From an uncultured Holophagaceae bacterium (lineage in GTDB: Bacteria > Acidobacteriota > Holophagae > Holophagales > Holophagaceae), in contig CAITBU010000042.1 of assembly GCA_903890595.1 (NCBI GenBank), positions 1-9,710 of the forward strand: 9,710 nt of DNA, in the 5' to 3' direction. The notes beneath the pieces were generated by a model. That model ran no database searches, had not been told where the DNA came from, and saw nothing but the letters and a program-made list of their open reading frames with translations. This document shows, piece by piece, positions 1 to 6,339 of this stretch (position 1 is the stretch's first letter; each line of letters begins with the position of its first letter). Made by a program: the position numbers and the translations under genes.

Positions 1-1
1 G

Positions 2-1147
2 GGCTTCGAGGGTCTCCTCACGGACGAAGAGCGGATGATCCGCGAGGCGGCCCGCAAGTTCGTCAACGCCGAGGTGCTGCCCATCATCGAGCAGCACGCC
101 CAGGCCCAGACCTTCCCGCGGCACCTCATCCCCATGATGGGTGAGCTGGGCTTCTACGGTCCTTCGCTGCCCGAGGAATACGGCTGCATGGGCGTCTCCA
201 ACGTGGCCTACGGCCTCCTGATGTACGAGCTGGAACGGGGCGACTCGGGGCTGCGTTCCTTCGCCTCGGTACAGGGCAGCCTGGTCATGTGGCCCATCTT
301 CACCTACGGCAGCGAGGCCCAGAAGCGGCGCTGGCTGCCGAAGCTGGCCACGGGCGAGGCCATCGGCTGCTTCGGGCTCACGGAACCTGACTTCGGCTCC
401 AACCCCGGTGGCATGCTCACCAAGGCCGTGCGGGAACCCGGCGGCAAGTGGCGCATCAACGGCACGAAGATGTGGATCACCAACGGCACCGTCGCTGACG
501 TGGCGGTGGTCTGGGCCCAGACCGATGGTGGCATCCGCGGCTTCCTGGTGGAGAAGGGAACCCCTGGTTTCAGCGCCCCCGAGATGAAGGGCAAGTGGAG
601 CCTGCGCGCCTCCACCACCTCGGAGCTGGTCCTGGAAGACGTCATCGTCGACGAAGAGGCGAGCCTGCTACCCAACGTGAAGGGCCTCAAGGGCCCTCTG
701 GGCTGCCTGACCCAGGCCCGGTTCGGCATCGCCTGGGGTGTCCTGGGCGCGGCCGACGCCTGCTACCAGTGCGCCCTGGACTACGCCAAGACCCGCATCC
801 AGTTCGACAAGCCCATCGCCAGCTATCAGCTGCAGCAGGAGAAACTGGCCTGGATGGTCACTGAGATCACCAAGGGTCAGCTCCTGGTGCATCAGCTGGG
901 CCGCCTCAAGGACGCCAAGACCTACACCACTGCCCAGGTCTCCATGGCCAAGATGAACAACGTCCACATCGCCCTGGAGATCTGCCGCAAGGCCCGCACC
1001 ATCCTCGGTGCCAACGGCATCCTGGACGAGTATCCGGTCATGCGCCACATGGCGAACCTGGAGAGCGTCTACACCTACGAGGGGACGCACGACATGCACA
1101 CCCTCATCATCGGCCAGGAAGTTACCGGGATCCCGGCTTACCGCTAG
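2..1147 (+). CDS. gcdH: Glutaryl-CoA dehydrogenase-type acyl-CoA dehydrogenase (5' end outside window)
   Basis: FAD enzyme expected to oxidise and decarboxylate glutaryl-CoA to crotonyl-CoA in lysine/tryptophan/aromatic degradation. The frame is open from the first bases (GFEGLLTDEERMIRE), so the start lies upstream and the ATG at 35 is probably internal. Family hallmarks are the flavin-binding stretch GCFGLTEPDFGSNP, the WITNG strand, and the catalytic-base motif TYEGTHD, whose Glu codon is at 1079-1081. The segment ELERGDSGLRS matches the region of human GCDH where a Glu, an Arg and a Ser contact the substrate carboxylate. The retained Arg (codon 254-256) favours glutaryl-CoA over a simple fatty acyl-CoA. 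The C-terminus (ITKG...LGRLKD, then ARTILGANGILDEYPVMRH) also follows GCDH closely. Transcription probably ends at the hairpin 18 bp after the stop. The exact substrate is inferred from similarity remembered, not from a search. Confidence 0.88.
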   Translation, partial: GFEGLLTDEERMIREAARKFVNAEVLPIIEQHAQAQTFPRHLIPMMGELGFYGPSLPEEYGCMGVSNVAYGLLMYELERGDSGLRSFASVQGSLVMWPIFTYGSEAQKRRWLPKLATGEAIGCFGLTEPDFGSNPGGMLTKAVREPGGKWRINGTKMWITNGTVADVAVVWAQTDGGIRGFLVEKGTPGFSAPEMKGKWSLRASTTSELVLEDVIVDEEASLLPNVKGLKGPLGCLTQARFGIAWGVLGAADACYQCALDYAKTRIQFDKPIASYQLQQEKLAWMVTEITKGQLLVHQLGRLKDAKTYTTAQVSMAKMNNVHIALEICRKARTILGANGILDEYPVMRHMANLESVYTYEGTHDMHTLIIGQEVTGIPAYR

Positions 1148-1164
1148 GCGGCTCTTCGCTGCAC

Positions 1165-1195
1165 AAAAAAACGTGCCGTTTCGGCACGTTTTTTT
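1165..1195. terminator. Bidirectional rho-independent terminator
   Basis: A perfect 7-bp stem CGTGCCG/CGGCACG with a TTT loop is flanked by seven A on the left and seven T on the right. It therefore reads as an intrinsic terminator on both strands. It lies between the convergent dehydrogenase gene (stop at 1147) and the stress protein gene (stop at 1213), and serves both. Confidence 0.93.
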
Positions 1196-1212
1196 GCTGT
1201 CTGAGTAGGAAC

Positions 1213-1641
1213 TTACGCCTTCCGCTCGGTCCGCACCACGAGGACGTCGCAGGGTGCCATTCGGACCACGCGGGCGGCGGTGCTGCCGAACAGGAGGCGC
1301 TCCAGGGTGGAGTGGCCCACCTGGGCGACCACCAACAGGGTGTCCGGGGTGGCCTCTGCCACCAGCTCCTCCGAGGGGCCGCCCCACTTCACCAGAGCCA
1401 CGGCTCCGGAGTAGGGGGTCAGCCAGGCTTCCAGCTGTTCCCGGGCATGGCCTTCCATGCCGTGGAGCCAGGTGGGGTCCGGCAGGGCCAGCTGTGCCTC
1501 GGGCAGCATGGGGGCCGGGGGCTGCAGCACATGCATGGCGATCAGGGGCACCCCGCACTGGCCAGCCCAGCCGGCGGCCCGGTCCAGGGCCTGGCGCGAG
1601 GCTTCGGAAAAGTCCACACCGACGAGCACCCGGGTGATCAT
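1213..1641 (-). CDS. Universal stress protein (UspA family), single domain
   Basis: Cytoplasmic single-domain Usp of 142 residues, the usual family length. It begins with the first beta strand and conserved acidic residue (ITRVLVGVDFSEAS, Asp10) and ends with the typical APCDVLVVR strand. The ATP-binding signature G-x2-G-x9-G-S is present as AQVG-x9-GS (residues 106-120), so the first Gly is Ala while the other positions are kept. Nucleotide binding is likely but not certain. The ATG at 1641 was chosen because AAGGAGG lies 5 bases before it. An open frame continues to 1758 but would run through the intergenic region and over the start of the divergent pirin gene. It is convergent with the dehydrogenase and divergent from pirin. 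Members usually respond to stress or growth arrest; the specific role here is unknown. Confidence 0.9.
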   Translation of the reverse strand: MITRVLVGVDFSEASRQALDRAAGWAGQCGVPLIAMHVLQPPAPMLPEAQLALPDPTWLHGMEGHAREQLEAWLTPYSGAVALVKWGGPSEELVAEATPDTLLVVAQVGHSTLERLLFGSTAARVVRMAPCDVLVVRTERKA

Positions 1642-1712
1642 GACGCCCTCCTTACTGACACCCCCAACATAGGCCTTCCCGAGGGGCGGAGGCTGAAATT
1701 TTCGCAAGGTGC

Positions 1713-1740
1713 TTGAAAAGAGAGTTGCAACACCTATAAT
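1713..1740 (+). promoter_or_regulatory. Sigma70-type promoter for the pirin gene
   Basis: TTGAAA (1713-1718), a 16-bp spacer, then a perfect TATAAT (1735-1740), in a locally AT-rich patch between the divergent stress protein and pirin genes. Transcription would start near 1746-1748, only about ten bases before the pirin ATG, so the Shine-Dalgarno sequence would sit at the extreme 5' end of the message. Confidence 0.7.
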
Positions 1741-1756
1741 GAACCCGGAGGGAACC

Positions 1757-2623
1757 ATGAGCGACCGACAGATTCTTCAGGTGGTGGCAGGGCAGGCGAC
1801 GCAGGACGGGAACCGGGTACCGCTCACGCGGCTGGTGCCGGGGCGGGGCCAGACCGGGGGCACGGCCTTTCGCGCCATGGATCCGTTCCTCCTCATGGAC
1901 CACTTCGGGCCCATGGTGCTGGAGCCGGGCACGGATGCAGGCTTTCCGCCCCATCCCCACCGCGGCTTCCAGACGCTCACCTACCTCATCCAGGGTGCCT
2001 TCCGCCACCGGGACTCCACAGGGGGTTCTGGCCTGCTACGCCCCGGCGGCGCTCAGCTGATGAATGCGGGTTCGGGCATCGTCCACGAGGAGATGCCGGT
2101 GCCTGAGCAGCTGCTGACCGGGGGAGCCATCGAGGGGGTGCAGCTCTGGATCAATCTTCCCAAAGCCCTGAAGGGCTCGGCCCCCGGCTATGAGGACCTT
2201 CAGCCAGAGACCATGCCCTGGCAGGCCCTGCCCGGAGGCCGGCTGCGGGCCATTGCCGGCACCTGGTGTGGTCAGGACGGCCCGGCCCGACCAGGCGTAC
2301 CTGTGGCCTACGCCCACCTGGAGCTGGAGGCTGGGGCGACCTTCCAGCACCCCCTCCCGGCGGGCTGGACAGCCGCCGTGGTGCCCTTACAGGGATTGGT
2401 TCGCATCGGCGACCAGACCGTGCCAGCTGACTCGGTGGCCCTCCTGGACGCGGGCGACAGCCTGTCCCTGGTCGCTGACACGCGCGTCAGCCTGATGCTG
2501 CTGGCCGGAGCACCCCTGGGGGAGCCCATCGCCCACTACGGCCCCTTCGTGATGAATACACCCGAGGAGATTGACCAGGCGCTCCAGGACTACCGGAGGG
2601 GACGCATGGGGCACCTCGACTGA
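1757..2623 (+). CDS. Pirin family protein (bicupin metalloprotein)
   Basis: A 288-residue protein of the usual pirin length. The N-terminal cupin carries the metal site: HPHRG with His66 and His68, then GSGIVHEEMP with His110 and Glu112, matching the His-x-His / His-x-Glu ligand set of pirins. The C-terminal pirin domain closes with the characteristic GEPIAHYGPFVMNTPEEIDQ segment (17 residues of it are near invariant in the family). Some bacterial pirins show quercetin 2,3-dioxygenase activity, others act as redox-responsive binding partners; the sequence does not say which applies. The start at 1757 follows GGAGGG (1747-1752) by four bases. An in-frame ATG at 1709 is rejected because it lies upstream of the promoter. 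It converges on rarA with 7 bp between stops. Confidence 0.9.
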   Translation: MSDRQILQVVAGQATQDGNRVPLTRLVPGRGQTGGTAFRAMDPFLLMDHFGPMVLEPGTDAGFPPHPHRGFQTLTYLIQGAFRHRDSTGGSGLLRPGGAQLMNAGSGIVHEEMPVPEQLLTGGAIEGVQLWINLPKALKGSAPGYEDLQPETMPWQALPGGRLRAIAGTWCGQDGPARPGVPVAYAHLELEAGATFQHPLPAGWTAAVVPLQGLVRIGDQTVPADSVALLDAGDSLSLVADTRVSLMLLAGAPLGEPIAHYGPFVMNTPEEIDQALQDYRRGRMGHLD

Positions 2624-2630
2624 GGTCTGG

Positions 2631-4016
2631 CTAGGGCCGGGCTTCCAGCTTGCGGGTCAGGGTGTAGCGCCCCTGGGCCAGCTTGGTGAGGGCCCGGGCT
2701 GTGGCTTCCCGGCTGCATGTGAGCGCGAGACTCCAGGCCTCCAGCGGGACCTCGCCGCCCTCGGCGTGCTCGGCGGCCCAGGCTTCCCAGAGGGCGGCCA
2801 GGGCGGCGGCCTCAGGCTCCAGGCGGTCCTGCCAGGAGCGCTCCTGGGGGCGGCGGGGTTGGTGGAAGGCGGTTCCTTGGATCTTCTCCGGCAGGAAGGC
2901 CTGGGGGCGGTCGTAGTCATCGTGGGAGTAGTGGTAGCCGACCCCGCGCCCAGCCTGGCGGGCGGCGGCGGTGTGGGCGTCCCGCAGGGCATCAGGGATG
3001 GGGGCATCCTCGGCGGCCAGGGCGGCGTCAATCCCGAGGATCGTGGCGTTGCTCTTGGGGGCATTGGCCACGTAGATGACGGCCTGGGCCAGGGGGATGC
3101 GGGCCTCGGGCCAGCCGATCTGCTCCACGGCCCGGCTGGCTGCCTCACAGAGGATGAAGGCCTGGGGATCGGCGTTGCCCACATCCTCGGCGGCGCAGAC
3201 CATGAGCCGGCGGGCGATGAAGCGGGGATCTTCGCCGCCGCGGATCAGGCGGCTGAGGTAGTACAGGGCGGCATCCGCGTCGGAGCCCCGGAGGCTCTTC
3301 TGGAAGGCGCTGGCCAGGTCGTAGTGCCCGTCAGCCCGGTCGAACATCATGCGACCGCCCAGGGCTCCTTGCAGGGACTCCAGGTCGGGCTCCGGCATCT
3401 CCAGCCAGGTCTCCAGGCCGCTGAGGGCCGAGCGCAGGTCGCCGCCCGCCCAGCCGGAGAGCCAGTCAAAGACCTCGGTGGGCGCAGGGGCATCGGGCCG
3501 TTCCGTGGCCCAGGCCCGCACCAGCACTTCGCGGATGTGCTCCGGCGCCAGGGCCTTCAGGGCGATGAGCTGACAGCGGCTGCGCAGCGCCGGGTTCAGG
3601 TAGAAGGCCGGGTTCTCCGTGGTGGCCCCGATGAGGATGGCCTCGCCGCGCTCGAGGTAGGGGAGCAGGATGTCCTGCTGGGAGCGGTTGAAGCGGTGGA
3701 TCTCATCCAGGAACACCACGGGCGGCACCCCCCGAAAGAGAGGCATCCCCTTGCTCTCCTGGAGGAACTTCTTCAGCTCGGCGGCGCTGCCCCCGGCCCC
3801 GGAGAACTCCATGAAGCCGTGCCCGGTGGCCTCGGCCAGGATGCGGGCCAGGGTGGTCTTGCCCGTGCCCGGAGGACCCCACATCACCATGGAGGGCAGG
3901 CGGCCCCCGGCGGTCAGGCGGGTGAGGGCGCCCTTGGGTCCCAGCAGATGCGCCTGGCCCACCACGCCGGCAAGGGTCGCAGGGCGGAGGCGCTCGGGGA
4001 GGGGGACGTGGGACAT
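2631..4016 (-). CDS. rarA: Replication-associated recombination protein A (AAA+ ATPase)
   Basis: RarA/MgsA (Mgs1/WRNIP1 family), an AAA+ ATPase related to clamp-loader subunits that acts at stalled replication forks with SSB. It has 461 residues, close to the usual ~445. Visible motifs: an N-terminal PLPERLRPATLAGVVGQ stretch, Walker A GPPGTGKT (47-54), Walker B VVFLDE (100-105) followed by IHRFNRSQQD, sensor 1 GATTENP (130-136), and arginine finger region ALRSRCQ (143-149). The C-terminal half contains the family-specific tetramerisation region with RFIARRLMVCAAEDVGNADP and GVGYHYSHDDYD. All catalytic residues are intact. The ribosome binding site before 4016 is weak. The start lies 31 bp after the stop of the small gene upstream on the same strand, so the two may share a transcript. 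Confidence 0.95.
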   Translation of the reverse strand: MSHVPLPERLRPATLAGVVGQAHLLGPKGALTRLTAGGRLPSMVMWGPPGTGKTTLARILAEATGHGFMEFSGAGGSAAELKKFLQESKGMPLFRGVPPVVFLDEIHRFNRSQQDILLPYLERGEAILIGATTENPAFYLNPALRSRCQLIALKALAPEHIREVLVRAWATERPDAPAPTEVFDWLSGWAGGDLRSALSGLETWLEMPEPDLESLQGALGGRMMFDRADGHYDLASAFQKSLRGSDADAALYYLSRLIRGGEDPRFIARRLMVCAAEDVGNADPQAFILCEAASRAVEQIGWPEARIPLAQAVIYVANAPKSNATILGIDAALAAEDAPIPDALRDAHTAAARQAGRGVGYHYSHDDYDRPQAFLPEKIQGTAFHQPRRPQERSWQDRLEPEAAALAALWEAWAAEHAEGGEVPLEAWSLALTCSREATARALTKLAQGRYTLTRKLEARP

Positions 4017-4047
4017 CGCGGCTTTCTGGCGGCAGGGGAACGAAGGG

Positions 4048-4293
4048 CTAGAGGACGATGATGCGCATGGGGCCGGGGGTCTGCTCCTTGAGCATCAGCT
4101 CGATGGTCCAGCGACCGTCGGGGAAGCGCTCGAACAGCGTGGCGGTCATCACTGAATCCGTGAGCCAGGTACGGATGTCGTCGTAGCAGGCGAAGGCCGG
4201 GGGCTCGTAGGTTTCACCCATCGGAATCCGGCGACCCGACCCCGGCCGGAGCCGCTCCAGCAGTCGGGCGTAGTCGGCCTGGGGATCGGGCAT
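4048..4293 (-). CDS. Small uncharacterised protein, 81 residues
   Basis: I do not recognise this protein. It has 81 residues, is soluble by eye (no signal peptide or membrane segment), acidic at the start (MPDPQADYARLLERL) and ends in a predicted beta-rich stretch (GRWTIELMLKEQTPGPMRIIVL). The ATG at 4293 is preceded by CAGGAG seven bases upstream, a good ribosome binding site. A longer open frame to 4386 is rejected: its extra 31 residues translate the AT-rich repeat region and include a spurious hydrophobic stretch. The gene lies 31 bp upstream of rarA in the same direction, suggesting co-transcription, but no functional link can be read from the sequence. That it is a real gene is supported by GC-rich codon use, the ribosome binding site and the spacing. 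Confidence 0.65.
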   Translation of the reverse strand: MPDPQADYARLLERLRPGSGRRIPMGETYEPPAFACYDDIRTWLTDSVMTATLFERFPDGRWTIELMLKEQTPGPMRIIVL

Positions 4294-4318
4294 CCATCGA
4301 CTCCTGGGAGGAACTCCT

Positions 4319-4337
4319 AAACCACGGAGACATAAAG
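4319..4337 (+). repeat. Degenerate unit of the CACGAAG repeat family
   Basis: ACCACGGAG (4321-4329) followed by ACATAAAG (4330-4337) has the same 9+8 layout as ACCACGAAG + ACAGGAAG in the adjacent inverted-repeat arm. It is probably a diverged copy at the edge of the repeat island. Confidence 0.5.
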
Positions 4338-4520
4338 AAATAATTAACCACGAAGACAGGAAGACCACGAAGAGGAAAGCCAGCAAGTGAGGTTGGTCAT
4401 CAATAGCGGGAAGTGCTGTTGAACCACAAAGAACACAAAGGTCACAAAGAAAGGCATTCCCGCAGAAAGCTTTTCTTCGTGGTCTTCCCGTCTTCGTGGT
4501 TAATCCCTTTTTGCTTTATG
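4331..4520. repeat. Long imperfect inverted repeat in an AT-rich intergenic island
   Basis: The left arm (4331-4380) and right arm (4469-4520) are inverted copies. The 30-nt cores at 4343-4372 and 4475-4504 match at 29 of 30 positions. The flanks continue the match: CATAAAG at 4331-4337 is mirrored by CTTTATG at 4514-4520, separated from the core by 5 and 9 bases respectively. Each core contains two ACCACGAAG units around an 8-base ACAGGAAG or ACGGGAAG unit. The arms flank about 90 bases. This stretch has clearly lower GC than the flanking genes. It sits between the 5' end of the small gene (4293) and the 3' end of asnB (4561); a transcript reading out of asnB would fold it into a long hairpin. 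No transposase or ORF is associated. Nothing else is seen in the gap 4294-4560. Confidence 0.9.
4423..4449 (+). repeat. Three tandem 9-bp CACAAAG units
   Basis: ACCACAAAG, AACACAAAG and GTCACAAAG stand in tandem with an exact 9-bp period, followed by AAAGG. They lie in the loop of the surrounding inverted repeat, in the same orientation as its left arm, and look like a variant of the same unit family (CACGAAG versus CACAAAG). Confidence 0.85.
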
Positions 4521-4560
4521 TTTCATTTTTGAAGAAATCAGGCACCTGGTCTTCCTGCAG

Positions 4561-6270
4561 TCAGGCCTGGTCCGCCGTGTAGCCCTCGTCGTGGATGTCC
4601 ATGACGGCGCGGCCTGAGGGGTCGGCCATCTTGGCGAAGGCGGCATCCCAGCGCAGGGCGGTCTCGGTGCTGCAGGCCACGCTGCGCTCCCAGGGCACGC
4701 AGTTCACGGCCGTGGCGCTGGGGAAGTGGTGCTCGAACAGCTGCCGGTAGAGGTAGGCCTCCTTGGTTTCGGGGGTCTTCACGGGGAAGCGCTCGGCGGC
4801 GCCCGCCATCATGGAGTCCGTGACCTCGCGCTCGGCATGGGCCTTCAGGGCGTCAATCCAGCCATAGCCCACGCCATCCGAGAACTGCTCCTTCTGGCGC
4901 CACAGCACCTCGTCGGGGATGGCCCCGTCGAAGGCCTGACGGAGGGGCCACTTCTCCATGGGGCGGGGGCGCTTGGCATTGCGCGGCAGCTTCACGTTGG
5001 GGTCCATGCGCATGGCCACATTCAGGAACTCCCGGTCCAGGAAGGGCACACGGGCCTCCACGCCCCAGGCGGCGCTGGACTTGTTGGCCCGGGCGCAGTC
5101 GTAGAGGTGCAGCTTCTGGAGCTTCCGGATCAGCTCCTCGTGGAGCTCCTTGCCGTTGGGGGCCTTGTGGAAGTAGAGGTAGCCCGCAAAGATCTCGTCC
5201 GCCCCTTCGCCCGACAGGACCATCTTGATGCCCATGGCCCGGATCTTTCGCATGAGGAGGTACATGGGCGTCGAGGCCCGGATGGTGGTGATGTCGAAGG
5301 TCTCGATGTGGTGGATGACATCCGAGAGGGCGTCCAGGCCCTCCTGCACGGTGAAGTGGATCTCGTGGTGAATCGCGCCGATGTGGTCAGCCACCTTGCG
5401 GGCGGGACCCAGGTCCGGAGCGCCCACCAGACCCACGGCGAAGCTGTGGATGCGGGGCCACCAGGCGGGGCCCGAGTCGCCTTCCTCCACCCGGTTATCG
5501 CGGAACTTCGCCGCCACGGAGGAGATGATGGACGAGTCCACGCCGCCGGAGATGAGCACGCCGTAGGGCACGTCGCACATGAGCTGGCGATGCACAGCCG
5601 CCTCCAGGGCTTCCCGGAGGGCAACGGGATCGTAGGGCTCGGTGGGCGTGTAGCCCGGCTCCGCCCAGTCCGGCTGGTAGTAGCGCTGGAAGCCCTTGTC
5701 CGCTTCGTGGCCCAGGTAGTAGTGGCCCGGTGGCACCTCGCGGATGCGGTCGCAGTGGCCCACCAGGGCCTTCATCTCCGAGGCCACCACCAGGTTCTCG
5801 TGCTTGTCCCAGCCCACATAGAGCGGGATCACGCCAATGGGATCCCGGGCGATGAGGAACGTCTCGCGCTTGGGGTCGTAGAGCACGAAGGCGAAGATGC
5901 CGTTCATGCGGTTGAGGAAGTCCCGGGGCTCCAGCTCGTCGTAGAGGTAGAGGATGACTTCGCAGTCCGAGAAGGTCTGGAAGTCGTGGGCCTGACCCAG
6001 CTGCTGCCGGAGCTCCTTGTGGTTGTAGATCTCGCCGTTGACCGCCAGCACCGTGCCCTTGAGGGTGTCGAACAGGGGCTGGGCGCCGTGCTCCACGTCC
6101 ACGATGGACAGGCGCTCGTGGCAGAGGATGGCGCGGTCATCGGCATAGATGCCGCTCCAGTCGGGGCCGCGGTGGCGGATCTTGCGGGACATGGCCAGGG
6201 CCTGACGGCGCAGCTCCGCCGGATTGGACCGGGCGGGGTCGATGCCGAGGATGGTGAGGATGCCGCACAT
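4561..6270 (-). CDS. asnB: Asparagine synthetase, glutamine-hydrolysing
   Basis: Converts aspartate, glutamine and ATP to asparagine, glutamate, AMP and pyrophosphate. It has 569 residues; E. coli AsnB has 554. The N-terminal class II glutaminase domain starts directly with the nucleophile (Met-Cys2) and carries RLSIVD (Arg53), NGE (Asn78, Glu80) and SDCE (Asp102), which bind glutamine. The C-terminal synthetase domain carries the PP-loop SGGVDSS (241-247), LSGEGADEIFAGYLYF and GVEARVPFLDREFLN. The ending (CVPWERSVACSTETALRWD, then KMADPSGRAV) follows E. coli-type AsnB. All key residues are intact. The ATG at 6270 is set by GGAG at 6276-6279, five bases upstream, and by Cys2. Directly upstream lies a terminator-like hairpin and an Asn-rich leader ORF, suggesting attenuation by asparagine supply. 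It diverges from tdh. By my count 10 of its 13 Asn codons are AAC. Confidence 0.96.
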   Translation of the reverse strand: MCGILTILGIDPARSNPAELRRQALAMSRKIRHRGPDWSGIYADDRAILCHERLSIVDVEHGAQPLFDTLKGTVLAVNGEIYNHKELRQQLGQAHDFQTFSDCEVILYLYDELEPRDFLNRMNGIFAFVLYDPKRETFLIARDPIGVIPLYVGWDKHENLVVASEMKALVGHCDRIREVPPGHYYLGHEADKGFQRYYQPDWAEPGYTPTEPYDPVALREALEAAVHRQLMCDVPYGVLISGGVDSSIISSVAAKFRDNRVEEGDSGPAWWPRIHSFAVGLVGAPDLGPARKVADHIGAIHHEIHFTVQEGLDALSDVIHHIETFDITTIRASTPMYLLMRKIRAMGIKMVLSGEGADEIFAGYLYFHKAPNGKELHEELIRKLQKLHLYDCARANKSSAAWGVEARVPFLDREFLNVAMRMDPNVKLPRNAKRPRPMEKWPLRQAFDGAIPDEVLWRQKEQFSDGVGYGWIDALKAHAEREVTDSMMAGAAERFPVKTPETKEAYLYRQLFEHHFPSATAVNCVPWERSVACSTETALRWDAAFAKMADPSGRAVMDIHDEGYTADQA

Positions 6271-6279
6271 GGGTGCTCC

Positions 6280-6319
6280 AAAAGGAAATACCCCCGATCC
6301 GCTGGCGCGAATCGGGGGT
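6280..6319 (-). terminator. Attenuator terminator in the asnB leader
   Basis: Read on the minus strand, ACCCCCGATTCGC (6319-6307) pairs with GCGGATCGGGGGT (6302-6290) around a GCCA loop. This gives 13 continuous pairs, including one U-G wobble. It is followed by ATTTCCTTTT (6289-6280), an interrupted U-rich tail, and immediately by the asnB Shine-Dalgarno GGAG. No other gene on this strand lies between it and the leader ORF, so its only evident role is to stop transcription before asnB. The imperfect U-tract is the main reason for caution. Confidence 0.75.
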
Positions 6320-6339
6320 GGTCCGGGGTGCCAGGAATC

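Noticed and set aside
1642..1758. N-terminal extension of the universal stress protein
   Set aside because: The start at 1641 has a strong Shine-Dalgarno and matches the family start. The extension would overlap the pirin start and run through its promoter.
2571..4061. Plus-strand open frame of about 496 codons opposite rarA
   Set aside because: Antisense shadow of an intact RarA; repetitive Gly/Ala/Leu composition and no recognisable domain.
4294..4386. Hydrophobic N-terminal segment extending the 81-residue protein, resembling a membrane helix
   Set aside because: It is the translation of the AT-rich repeat arm; the internal ATG at 4293 has the ribosome binding site.
4319..4520. CRISPR-like array
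   Set aside because: Units are only 8-9 bp, tandem without unique spacers, and partly inverted; no cas gene is present.
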